A DNA stretch of 64,000 nucleotides from Anthonomus grandis grandis (lineage: Eukaryota > Arthropoda > Insecta > Coleoptera > Curculionidae), in NCBI RefSeq assembly GCF_022605725.1, contig NC_065548.1, positions 40,541,131-40,605,130 of the forward strand, given 5' to 3'. A program made the translations under genes and the position numbers. Below are positions 46,331-56,169 of the stretch, one piece after another (the stretch's first letter is position 1; each line of letters starts with the position of its first letter). The notes below the pieces were generated by a model, which worked only from the letters and a program-made list of their open reading frames with translations, was not told where the DNA came from and made no database searches.

Positions 46331-47235
46331 CCACGTTCACGGGACGACTGCTGTTTTTTTTTTAAATCTGCTTTATTTATTTTAAACTTTACAAGTTATA
46401 ACAATCAAACTATTTTACTTACAATATCTTTAGATATAACTTTAGCTACAATATAAATCAACTATACCATTCTATATGTTTAATATTTTCAGATACGTTG
46501 TTAAATGCTTTACTGGCTTGTCCCACTACATTGTTTAGGCTTATATTTGTTCTTACAGCCACCCCATAAATATTTTCTTAACATTTTGTATTACAGTTAT
46601 GAATAGTATTTGACATAATAATATATACATACAATTTGTTTGAGTGCCATAAAATTTTATGAATTATCTTTACTTGTTCTAAATTAAATATAAGATCAAT
46701 TTTTCGTATCTTCCTTTTTCATATAAAGTATCTGACTACCCAGTCTATCATATTAAAACATTATTTGCAAAATTTTATTTTGCATTGCTTGAATGTTATC
46801 AAAATTAGTTTCTCCGCATGTTCCCTATATTGGAAGCAAATATAATTAAACAAATATAAAATATTATTTTATATAGCAGTTATTTATGAAACAAGTGTAA
46901 AAAATGATCCTTTTTAATAGTATGTAATGCTCAATTTTCATGAATAAAAATAAGGGATTTTACATACAAAATTTTGTAGTGTACGAATTTTTTTATCTTA
47001 CACTAGTGTGTAAGTTGAACCTGGCTCCTATAAATAACATATAAGTGTGAAAATCAAAAACCACCTCTAAACCGTGAAACTCGATAGATTTCGATAAAAG
47101 TTTACTAAAATTGTGTGTAAAACTAGCGTCCCGTTGAAGATTCCTTTATTATACTACCCAATAGTATATTTGTTTAAATACTATATTAGCAACCTGTTCT
47201 GTTATGAATGTGTTTCTATATTGGAATAAGTGGCT
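46331..47235. other. AT-rich spacer
   Basis: No gene or structured repeat recognised. Confidence 0.5.
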
Positions 47236-47239
47236 AAAT

Positions 47240-48230
47240 GTGCAAGGATAAGGCCAAAAAGCGAAGAAACAAAAGATTTATTGGTTTTGCGTGATATAAA
47301 TTATTTCCAGGAATCTTTTTTTCTTCCAATGTTGCTGCTTGCACAAAATCTTTGCTCCTATTAAATGTATGTTGTATTTTGCTATTTATGATTTGAAAAT
47401 CTTGCCTGTTCTGATACATTTTTTTTTATCCTTTTTTTTAGTGGTCTCTCCTATGTATGACTCTTCACATTCATAGGGAATTTAGTATATAAAGTGCTTG
47501 GTATCCAGTAAGCATTTTGATTTGGTCTTCGATACAAAATTTCGTGTGGTTATTTGAAGTGAAGGCAGTGTTAATGTTGATTTTTTTGCCAATTTTCCTA
47601 TTTTCTCTTTCCTTATTATTTCTGCTAAATTCCTAATAGTTGTCTTAATTAGTTTGTTTCAATACCCATTCTCTGCTGTATGTCTTTGGTGATTTTTTCT
47701 ATTGCCCTGTTGAGATCGACGTTGTTTGTGCATATTGTGGTAGCCCTTCTAGATCTTAATGATTGCTACCACTGTTGAACCAGGACGCTTGAAGTTGTAG
47801 TACGGGTATTGTTCTGTGTGTGTTACTTTGCTACCTCAGTTTTTACTTTATAGGAACATTTAAGAAGGGGAGTGCTAAATCAGTTTCCAACTCCGTCGTG
47901 AACTTAATGCTTGGTCTAATGTTATTAATATGCTCCAGAAAGTTTACTAGCTCTGTATCGCTATTGCACCTTTACAAAAATCTTCAAAATCACAAAAAAT
48001 TTATCTTCCACATATCGAAGCCACACCTTGAGTTTGGATTAAGATGTCCCTATAGCGAACTCTTCTAACTACTTCATGTATATCTAGGCAATTACTAGAG
48101 ATTTAAGTTCTGAGCCCATTGAAAGTTTTTCCTGGGCATAAAACCTATCTTTGAACTAAGAAGACAAACCTTCAAAAGGTGCATCACTCCCTCCAGTGGC
48201 CTTATGCAAATGTTAGGTTTAAGTCGCATT
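47240..48230 (-). pseudogene. Second Penelope-like element: RT and GIY-YIG remains
   Basis: Read on the minus strand from 48230: a stretch matching AMGSPLSPV.A.IYME (here SMGSELKSLVIA then IYMK), EEFAI, and VWLRYVEDKFFVIL where family members read F.RYVDDTF.I; the second Asp of the YVDD active site is Glu. Further on comes NNVDLNRAIEKITKDIQQR in the post-RT region, then a GIY-YIG core reading ECEESYIGETTKKRIKK near 47450. Stops and shifts are frequent. It is oriented opposite to the PLE at 44.2-45.8 kb and differs in sequence, so it is not part of the same copy. Confidence 0.65.
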
Positions 48231-49575
48231 TCATTTATTATTTGGGATAGTAGGATCTTTCATTATTTTTTTTCGCTTAGCCAATCTCTCAACGCAACCT
48301 GAATTATTTGGCGGTTTGCGTTTATAAACATTTTGGAATCTTGAAAATTGTAGGTATTTTAAGCATTGCCATGGAGATCTTCGAATCCTCCCTCAGGCAT
48401 CACAGAAGTTTATTAAGTGAGATTTTCTTTTTTACCCAACTAAATTATATGTGTAATACAATATATCATACATTGAGCGGATTAGAAAACGGGACCTTTT
48501 ACATGCAAATCGGATCTATAACAACTAAGTTAGGGCAACTGACAAACCAATTTTTGGAACCTTTTCTGTAACTTCTATTTATGTTTAAAATATATCTTTC
48601 TTTCTCAATAAAAATATCTTTCTCAATAAAACACCCTGTATAGTAATTAATAAAGCTTTTAAATATAATATTAAATAGAACCTGCAAAACTACATGAAAC
48701 AATTAGAGCGTAATAATTATAAATCCCTACTCGGAACATTAATTATCCTACCCCAACCATAATCTCTTTCTCTTTGAAAAGTACAAATCTCTAAATAAAG
48801 CGCTAAATATATTTTAGGCACACCTGTTTCTATTTCATTGCCAAATGTGCCCTTATGAATATTTGTTAATTAACTACATAGCGAAATTAATAAAGGATAA
48901 TAAATAGTGGGTCTAGTGTTTTAGTCTAGTTGTAAGTAAAGTTCGAATTATGCAAAACTTATTAATTGGTATATTTTAAAACAATTTTATCATTGATGGA
49001 CAGATGTTAAACTCGACCACTTCTCAAAAAGGTTTGAACTATACCTAGCAAGTTATTCATTAAAACAAATCGTTCATCTTGCTCAAAAACACTGTTGCAG
49101 GTTCTAGTTTAATAAAAACTTAAAATAAAAATGCAGTGCCAAGAAAATTATAAATAGGTATTTTAAGTGATTAGACGATAAATTTTTTATTTAAATAATA
49201 TTTTTTATAGGTAGATATTTTGTAAACTATATATACTAAACGTGTATAAATTAATAAGATAGTTATTTATGTAACAAGTGTGAAATGTTACGTTGTTAAT
49301 GGGAAATTGCGAAAAAATGACAATTCCCATGAATGAATTTCCATGAAATTTTTTCTACAAGCAAAGAAAGCATTAAAAAAAATCAAAAATACTAAATTGC
49401 TTTCCGCATTAGTGCATAAAAAAATTACTTTAGGCACTAGTAAAAAGCAAAACTTTATGAATCGCGGGAAGTGTGTAAAGTGAGTATTTTTTGCAAGATA
49501 GTAGAAAAAAGCCATTATAAACATTGTAACAATTTAATATAGGATTTTTTGATCCTAAGACGACCTGTAAGTACT
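48231..49575. other. Non-coding AT-rich region
   Basis: There is no convincing gene. AAACACCCTGTATAGTAAT near 48628 is a phrase typical of short insect repeats. Confidence 0.45.
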
Positions 49576-49580
49576 ATATC

Positions 49581-49801
49581 ACACTAGGCAACTTGGTCGC
49601 GCAACCGGTTGCTCAACACTGGTCTCTCGGGTTATTTACTGGGACAACCAAGTCGGGCAACCATAAGCGATTTTGGATTTAAAGAGAAAGAGTTGTTTCA
49701 CTTTCAGTGTCAAGATGTACGTTGAAGAGGTAGCTGTTTTATTATATATGAGGCGACGGAAAAACCTGTTAAAAAAAAGAAACAAAGATGCTGGACTCAT
49801 C
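49581..49801 (+). pseudogene. Harbinger 5' end and exon 1, first part
   Basis: CTAGGCAACTTGGTCGCGCA and GGGACAACCAAGTCGGGCAA near 49581-49660 look like terminal and subterminal repeats. From 49715 the frame reads MYVEEVAVLLYMRRRKN, and after a one-base shift KKRNKRCWTHP; Harbinger transposases start with an acidic/basic stretch ending KKR.WVHP. The exon stops at about 49801, where a non-LTR element enters, and resumes at 61103 with GVFHTLYD, the next block of the family. The exon is therefore split by about 11.3 kb of inserted DNA. Confidence 0.75.
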
Positions 49802-50688
49802 CGGCCATTGCTATATGCACTATTTGTCCTTAGTTTGAGGTTAGCAGGTTTGGTTGCCCAGTATTTTACATTTGCAGATGACACTGCTCATTTGTATTCA
49901 GACAATGACTTAGATGTTTTAGTTAATCAGGCAAATAACGATCTATTTAAATATAGTCAATGGCTGCTCCAAAATAACTTAAAAATTAATTTAGATAAAA
50001 CGAAGTACATATTGTTTAAACAAAAAAATAAAAAAATAAATCAAATAAATATATCTCTAAATAATGTTACACTAGAACAAGTAAGTAGTATAAATACTTG
50101 GGTCTCATACTGGACGAAAAACTTGGCTGGAATCCTCATATTGAACATGTTTATGACAAACTTATACCTTTTATGGGAGCACTCTACCGCTGTAAGGATT
50201 TTCTCAGTATTTCAGCTAAGTATCAAATATATAATGCGTATATTTTGTCTGTACTAAGATATCTTATTCCGGTGTGGGGCACATGTCCAAATACTAACTT
50301 TCAAAAAATTAAAATCTTGCAAAATAAAATACTTAAAATCCTTTTCGATCTTGACTACTTTATGCACACGAATGATTTATATAAAAAGCTAAAAATATTG
50401 CCCATTGGAAAAATTTGCGAGTTGGAGCAGGCCAAATTAATTTTTAAGATTTTACATAGACTACAAAAGTCCAATCACACGATTGTATACTCAAATGACA
50501 TACATTCATATGAATTAAGAAATAATAATGTTAGACTAAATAATGCGAGAACCAATATAGCTCTGAGAAATCCTATTGATGAAGCTTCACAGGTATTTAA
50601 TTCTTTGCCTTCTGAAATTAAGCAGGAGACCTCTTACTACAGATTTATTAAGAAGCTCAGGATCATTGTTAGTAAATATGAGGATTGA
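49802..50688 (+). pseudogene. RT C-terminal half of the poly(A) non-LTR element
   Basis: First frame: PLLYALFVLSL, YFTFADDTAHLYS (active site intact), NDLFKYSQWLLQNNLKINLD and KYILF. A frameshift near 50095 interrupts the KYLG block, and the second frame continues GLILDEKLGWNPHIEHV, LRYLIPVWGT, KILQNKILKILF, ELEQAKLIFKILH and the C-terminal FNSLPSEIKQETSYYRF, typical of insect Jockey/CR1-type ORF2. Endonuclease and the first RT motifs were never inserted. Confidence 0.85.
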
Positions 50689-50898
50689 TTTTTGAATGTT
50701 TAGGTGTTATCAAAATTAATGTAATGGTTGTAAACAAAGCTACACGTGTTGCGGTTTAGTTATTAATGAAACTCTGGTACCAATGCTATAAATGCATTGT
50801 TTAAGATTTTATCATTTATATTAGCTTTTAAAATCTGTATTAATTTTTATATAAATTCGTGTATTAATTTTTATATAAAATTGTAATATCTTGTATGT

Positions 50899-50902
50899 AA
50901 CT
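50899..50902. repeat. Gypsy target site duplication AACT, left copy
   Basis: AACT precedes the left LTR and recurs at 61055-61058; 4 bp is usual for Gypsy. Confidence 0.85.
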
Positions 50903-52748
50903 TATTGCACTGTTTCTCGCACAATGCCTAAATGTGGGTTCCAGGGTTATGATTATTAGCCTTTATTAGGGCACGCAAAGAAAACGCAGCTTTATATCGT
51001 TAAGCCCAGCTTTAGTATTGAAAGATAAATCAATGTCATAATTGACAACTAATTTAATCTATAACCTCAATTCAAAAAAAATAAATACAAAGACAGTAAT
51101 GCTCTAATACTTAAGTTATAATTATGAAATTTAAAATTATGAGAAAGAAAATAAAGTAAAATTTAGCACTTAATACATATTCAATTGTACATCTGATAAT
51201 ACCTCGCATATACGTATATACTCAGTTCCCAATTTCAAACCAAATCAGTGATGGTGGTTATATAAACAATTTTGCTAAATTGAATTTAAAATCTGCGATC
51301 ATTTCTACATATTAATTCAAAAAAAAAATAATCTATAAATTGCGACGAACCGATAAATGAATACCTGAAGAACCAAGCCAAAAAGAAAAAGGGGCTACCT
51401 GAAATTCTGAGTCTCTCCGACTGGTAGCAGGGCCCACCTGATCTGAATGGGGCTCCTTTGTTGGCAGCTATACGTTTGGGTCAAAAGAGGCAGCAGCAGA
51501 TCGACCAGTTAGGATGCTTCCAGAATGTCTAGCAGGTAGTGGAGGGCAATCGGTATTAGGTGTAGCCGATTGGAAGGAATGCAGGTTCCGGAGGTGATGA
51601 TCCAAGCGACTTGATGTGGTAACACGTGGAGTAGCAAGTGAGGTGGAAGCAGTAACAATAAAAATGCAGCAAAAGCAGAAGCAGAGGATAAGCAGAAGGT
51701 ACAGGAAGGCCTAAAAATGGGGACCACACATGAGGTTCGACATGGCTGTCAATTTTATGGCATTGTTGTGTGGGTAAGTAAGTTAAATTTTATAAAATTG
51801 CTCTCTGAAAAGTTGGATGCATTGATGTTCTTTTGAGTTAAACCGAAAAGTATGCAAATAAGAAATTAATTAGATGAAAAAAATAGGAAAATGACTTAGG
51901 CATGTAACATGTGCTAACTTACCGAAGATGGAATGTGGCCTTTTCTGGGGTTTATTTAACACAACAAAAACAAGGAGCCCTATAAACTCTTAGGCCTACT
52001 TAGAAAATCAGCAATTAAGCTATCCTAGCACATACTAGTAACTACAAAAAAAATTAGGCTAAGATAGGGTCTACCTTTTCACATCCGCATTAAGCGAAAC
52101 TATCTGTCATACTCTAGAACCAGATAAAGAATGAATCTATTAAAAATAGGATTGTCAGTTCCCTCCAAATTTTAAGGAATGCATTTATCTGTCAAGTACC
52201 TAGGTGTTGACATGCTGGGTTTAACTACTGGGTACTATCTGGTACCAACATTGGTTTAAGTAATTTGCAACTATGGAGCAATCTATAACTTGAGGCCATG
52301 GTTTAGCAACAATAATTTACAAAAAAAACTGACAGACCAGATTGACATTAACATTCTTATCACTATTGATCCTTATGATTTGAACAAAATAAACAATTAG
52401 TTAATATGTGCTCAGTATTCATTAAAATCTAAAATAGGCCAAATTGACCTGCAAGGTAAAATCAATGCAAAATCAATGACAGTTCTTAATTCTATTCAAT
52501 CAACAAAACAATGAAACAATATCCCATATCATTATTTACTTTCCTCATCCAATAATGGTTTTCCTTGCGTTTCAGATCGGGTATGTTAGGAGGGACCATC
52601 TTAACGGTATCATATCTGTGTAGTATGTATATTTATGTATGATTTTTAAATAAATTATTTTATGAAACTATGGTTGCGATTTACTTTATCTTGGTAAAAA
52701 AAATTAATAAATCAATTAATATATCTGTTGGAGATTAAACCTGTAACA
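50903..52748 (-). repeat. Gypsy 3' LTR (1846 bp)
   Basis: On the minus strand it begins TGTTACAGG and ends GTGCAATA. On the plus strand it carries a degraded Jockey-like RT stretch near 51950-52340 (VKYLGVD, CNYGAIYNLRPW), which recurs in the other LTR. The repeated 72-codon frame inside the LTR has no family resemblance. Confidence 0.93.
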
Positions 52749-52770
52749 CACCCCTCCTTCCTGAAAAGGA
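52749..52770 (-). promoter_or_regulatory. Gypsy polypurine tract
   Basis: On the minus strand AGGAAGGAGGGGTG abuts the 3' LTR start, the expected place for plus-strand DNA priming. Confidence 0.8.
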
Positions 52771-52965
52771 AGTTTACCTGAAACTTGCAATGGAAATTCA
52801 ATCCCTAATAAAGAAAAACTAATCTAACTAAATAACTAATAAAAGAAATCCTAACTTGAAAATACTTAATATAATACAACATTATAAGAACCCTCAAAAT
52901 AACTACAAAGAAACGAATCTATTATAATAATTAATTTACGCTGACTTATAACTTAGATACTAACA

Positions 52966-55900
52966 TTAGATTTGATCTTGAACGTTATTATCAGGTGGAT
53001 GTGCCTTTAAATCTTTAGCATGCCAAACTCCACGACAGCGGCCTGTCAAGTCCGAAACTTCGTAGGACCATGGAGAGAGAATTTTGCTGATCTTGTAGGG
53101 CCCAAGATATTTAGGCGCGAACTTTGAAGTAAAGTTTTTGGCAGCATTAGAGATAACATAATTTCTCTGCCATACCTCCTGACCAAGTTGAAAACGCTCA
53201 TCGCGATGCCGTAAGTTATAACGCCTACTACGTTGCTCGCAAGCCCTCTTCAGTCTTTTCTGAACATCGACAAATACCTTTTCCAATGGTTTCGATCGCA
53301 AAGTTGGATCGGAATCATTAGGGTTAGATGGAGAAATTAAAGTCGGGGTGGGACACAGAAATCGAAGTTCTCTACCAAAAATTACAAAGTTTGGGGTTAG
53401 ACCCGTAACTTCGTGTCTTGCTGATCGGATTGCACATCCTGCCTTAGCCAAAATTAGATCCCACGTCCTATGATCCTCATCAACATAGCTTGAGATGATG
53501 GTTTTTAGAACACGGTGGACACGCTCTACAGGGTTAGCCTGCGGGTGGTAATTAGCAGTATAACGTATTTGGATACCATACTCTTGCATTTTATTTTGGA
53601 AAGCCCCACTACGAAACTGAGGTCCATTGTCGGCAATGATTCTATCAGGGATTCCGTAAACCAAAAGTACATGGTCCTCGAGCCATTTTAATATACTGCT
53701 GGCGGTAGCCACTCGTAAAGGAAAGAAGAGAGGATACTTACTGAACAAATCATATACTGACAATACGAAGGAATATCCAGAACGAGAACGAGGCAAGGGA
53801 CCCACAAGGTCTACACTGAGGATTTGCCAAGGTCTAGTCAGGGTTGGTTGTGGACTAAGAAGGTGGCCAGAAGAGACTTTTTGAAGAGGTTTAGTCCTTA
53901 AGCAAGTGTGACATCGGGCAATATACCTAGCTACGTCACACTTCATATTTGGCCAGTAATATTTCTGTGAAATACGGGAAAGAGTCTTAAACACTCCAAG
54001 ATGACCACAGGTGGGAGGATCGTGATGTGCCTTTATGACATCAGATCGTTGATTTCGTGGTACAATCTGCAACCAAGCATCGTCAGGATTATCTAAAGCG
54101 GGGTATTTTGACTTAGTGCGCTTATAGAGCTTATTATTAGAAATCCACCATAGTGGGTACTTAGATGGTTGCTCTTTAACGCGTTTTAGCATGCGGGAAT
54201 ACCACTTGTCGATCAGGAAAGAAGAATCGTTCGTTGACATGTCATTCAGAGGTGCTACCTCATCTACCACTGGTACCGAACGAGATAATGCATCGGGGAC
54301 GATGTTGTCTTTACCCTTACGATGAACTATGTCAAAATCGTACTGTTGTAGCCTTACAGCCCATCGAGCAATGCGACCAACAGGATCTTTGATTGAATTA
54401 AGCCACTTCAGACTATAGTGGTCAGTTACCACTGTAAAATGGCTACCTTCCACATATGGTCTGAGTTTTTCGATGGCGAAAATGACAGCCAAACATTCCT
54501 TTTCTGTTGTGCTATACCGACGCTCGTTTTTGGTAAGAGACCTACTTAGGAAACAAATAGCGTGCTCTTCGTCACCTTGAACCTGATAAAGGACAGCTCC
54601 AAGTCCAAAATCGGAAGCGTCACATTGGATAATAAAAGGAAGATCAAAATCTGGACATGATAAAACCGGTGCGCTGACCAGTTTCTCTTCAATAGTATTA
54701 AAAGCATTTTCACATTCAGGACTCCATACAAACTTTACGTTCTTCATGGTCAATGAGGTCAAGGGAGATACTATCGTGGAAAAATTAGGGACAAACCTCC
54801 GATACCAAGATGCGAGTCCAACAATTCTTCTAATATCAGTAACAGTCTTGGGGGTTGGGATACGCAGAATAGCTTCAATCTTATCGGGGTCCACCAGTAG
54901 ACCGGAAGAATTAACAATGTACCCCAAATATTTTAACTCGGGTTTACAAAAGGTACACTTCTCTCTGTTAAGAGTTAGACCTGCCTTAACGATCCTCTGT
55001 ATGACCTCACGTAAAACACGAATATGTTCCTCGAACGACGGGGTGGAAATGATTACGTCGTCAAGATAGACGAAGACGTATGGCTCCAAGTCAACACCAA
55101 TAACAGAATCGATCAGTCTTTGCCACACTGCAGGGGCATTAGTCAACCCAAAGGGCATACGGGTAAATTGGAAAAGTCCTCTAGTAGGGACTGTAAATGC
55201 AGTAAGAGGGCGAGATTCTGGTGCAATAGGTATTTGCCAATACGCGGACTTAATATCCAACGTACTAAGGAACTTGGCATCTCTTAATTTATCTAAAGTG
55301 GCAGAAACAAAAGGTATGGGATAACTGTCTTTGATGGTTACACGATTTAAAGCGCGATAATCGACACAAAAACGCCATTCGCCAGTTTTTTTCTTAACCA
55401 TTACTATTGGAGATGACCAGGGTGAAATAGATGGTTCCACAATACCATTGGCAATCATTTGTTCCAATTCAGTATTGACATCCTTTTGAAGGGCACGGGA
55501 AAGAGGATAATAGCGCTGTTTGATAGGTGCTGAATTTGTCCTGATTTCTAGCTTGACCAAATTAGTACAACCCAATGTTGAACTCATGTTGGAAAAGACA
55601 TCCTCGATAAGTCGATCGAGAGTTCCTTTTTGTGTTGGAGTCAGAGTATCAACGGATTGAATTGCGGCAGTTTCGTGACAGTAGTATGGAGCAACATCTT
55701 TGAAATGCCATTCCCCAGTGTTAAGGTCAGGTATGATCCCCATACGAGTCCAAAAATCAATACCTAAGATCAAGGAATGGGGTAGGGAGGGAACAACCAA
55801 AACATCCATAAGGACTACGCGAGTGCGAAGCCTCATAGGTAAGGTCACAATTCCTTTTATTGAACATTGTTGTCCATTGGCTACAGTGCACTCAGTGGCC

Positions 55901-56169
55901 TCAGATTGTTTAAGGTTGCAATAAGTAGACAAAACAGACCATCCGGCAGAACCAATAATAGTTCGAGATGCTCCACTATCAAGTAAACCTAATAGTGATT
56001 TTCCAAAAATGTCTATGTGCAGATAAGGACGCTCATCACCTTTGGCATGTGCCAAGACGAAATCAAGGACGGCAGAAGTACGAACATGTTTGGATAGACT
56101 AATAGCCGATTGCGATTCAAAAGATAGGCAAGAGGGACGGCCTATGCTCTTGCCGATGTCTCGTTTTTT
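52966..56169 (-). CDS. pol: Gypsy Pol: protease, RT, RNase H, integrase
   Basis: The open frame is uninterrupted; it has an ATG at 56184 but should be reached by -1 frameshift at 56163-56169. Counting from 56184: protease near 68 (LLDSGASRTIIG), RT from ~205 with FVYLDDVIIS at ~375, RNase H at ~521 (CDASDFGLGAVLY) with TDHYSLKWL, integrase zinc finger at ~725 (HLGVFKTL, CHTC), catalytic Asp at ~792 (SVDLVGPLPRSRSGYSF), Asp at ~855 (IADNGPQFRS), Glu at ~888 (NPVERVHRVLK), and a GPY/F-type module near 1028 (KYLGPYKISKIL). All catalytic residues are present, and the length is normal for the family. Pol copies element RNA and integrates the DNA. Confidence 0.95.
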   Translation of the reverse strand, partial: KKRDIGKSIGRPSCLSFESQSAISLSKHVRTSAVLDFVLAHAKGDERPYLHIDIFGKSLLGLLDSGASRTIIGSAGWSVLSTYCNLKQSEATECTVANGQQCSIKGIVTLPMRLRTRVVLMDVLVVPSLPHSLILGIDFWTRMGIIPDLNTGEWHFKDVAPYYCHETAAIQSVDTLTPTQKGTLDRLIEDVFSNMSSTLGCTNLVKLEIRTNSAPIKQRYYPLSRALQKDVNTELEQMIANGIVEPSISPWSSPIVMVKKKTGEWRFCVDYRALNRVTIKDSYPIPFVSATLDKLRDAKFLSTLDIKSAYWQIPIAPESRPLTAFTVPTRGLFQFTRMPFGLTNAPAVWQRLIDSVIGVDLEPYVFVYLDDVIISTPSFEEHIRVLREVIQRIVKAGLTLNREKCTFCKPELKYLGYIVNSSGLLVDPDKIEAILRIPTPKTVTDIRRIVGLASWYRRFVPNFSTIVSPLTSLTMKNVKFVWSPECENAFNTIEEKLVSAPVLSCPDFDLPFIIQCDASDFGLGAVLYQVQGDEEHAICFLSRSLTKNERRYSTTEKECLAVIFAIEKLRPYVEGSHFTVVTDHYSLKWLNSIKDPVGRIARWAVRLQQYDFDIVHRKGKDNIVPDALSRSVPVVDEVAPLNDMSTNDSSFLIDKWYSRMLKRVKEQPSKYPLWWISNNKLYKRTKSKYPALDNPDDAWLQIVPRNQRSDVIKAHHDPPTCGHLGVFKTLSRISQKYYWPNMKCDVARYIARCHTCLRTKPLQKVSSGHLLSPQPTLTRPWQILSVDLVGPLPRSRSGYSFVLSVYDLFSKYPLFFPLRVATASSILKWLEDHVLLVYGIPDRIIADNGPQFRSGAFQNKMQEYGIQIRYTANYHPQANPVERVHRVLKTIISSYVDEDHRTWDLILAKAGCAIRSARHEVTGLTPNFVIFGRELRFLCPTPTLISPSNPNDSDPTLRSKPLEKVFVDVQKRLKRACEQRSRRYNLRHRDERFQLGQEVWQRNYVISNAAKNFTSKFAPKYLGPYKISKILSPWSYEVSDLTGRCRGVWHAKDLKAHPPDNNVQDQI
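56127..56169 (-). promoter_or_regulatory. -1 ribosomal frameshift signal (A AAA AAC + hairpin)
   Basis: In the Gag frame the minus strand reads TCA AAA AAC, giving the slippery heptamer A AAA AAC in the correct phase (56163-56169). After an 8-nt spacer, GGCAAGAG pairs perfectly with CTCTTGCC around a 12-nt loop (56154-56127). A -1 slip leads into KKRDIGKSIG of Pol, and Gag otherwise stops 8 codons after the slip site. Confidence 0.9.

Larger units (their letters stand above)
49802..50902 (+). mobile_element. 5'-truncated poly(A) non-LTR element, first part
   Basis: The element starts inside the RT domain (PLLYALFV) and runs through the C-terminal region to a TGA at 50686, followed by 3' UTR. 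At 50902 it is interrupted by the Gypsy element; it resumes at 61055-61102 with AATAAA and a 21-A tail. CATC at 49798-49801 and 61103-61106 may be its target duplication. Being 5'-truncated is typical of target-primed insertion. Confidence 0.8.

Noticed and set aside
51509..51727. 72-codon minus-strand frame, repeated at 59815-60033
   Set aside because: It lies in both Gypsy LTRs, is Leu/Pro-rich low-complexity, and matches no known protein family.
52749..52965. Possible env gene in the Gypsy element
   Set aside because: Only about 217 bp separate pol from the 3' LTR, too short for an envelope frame.
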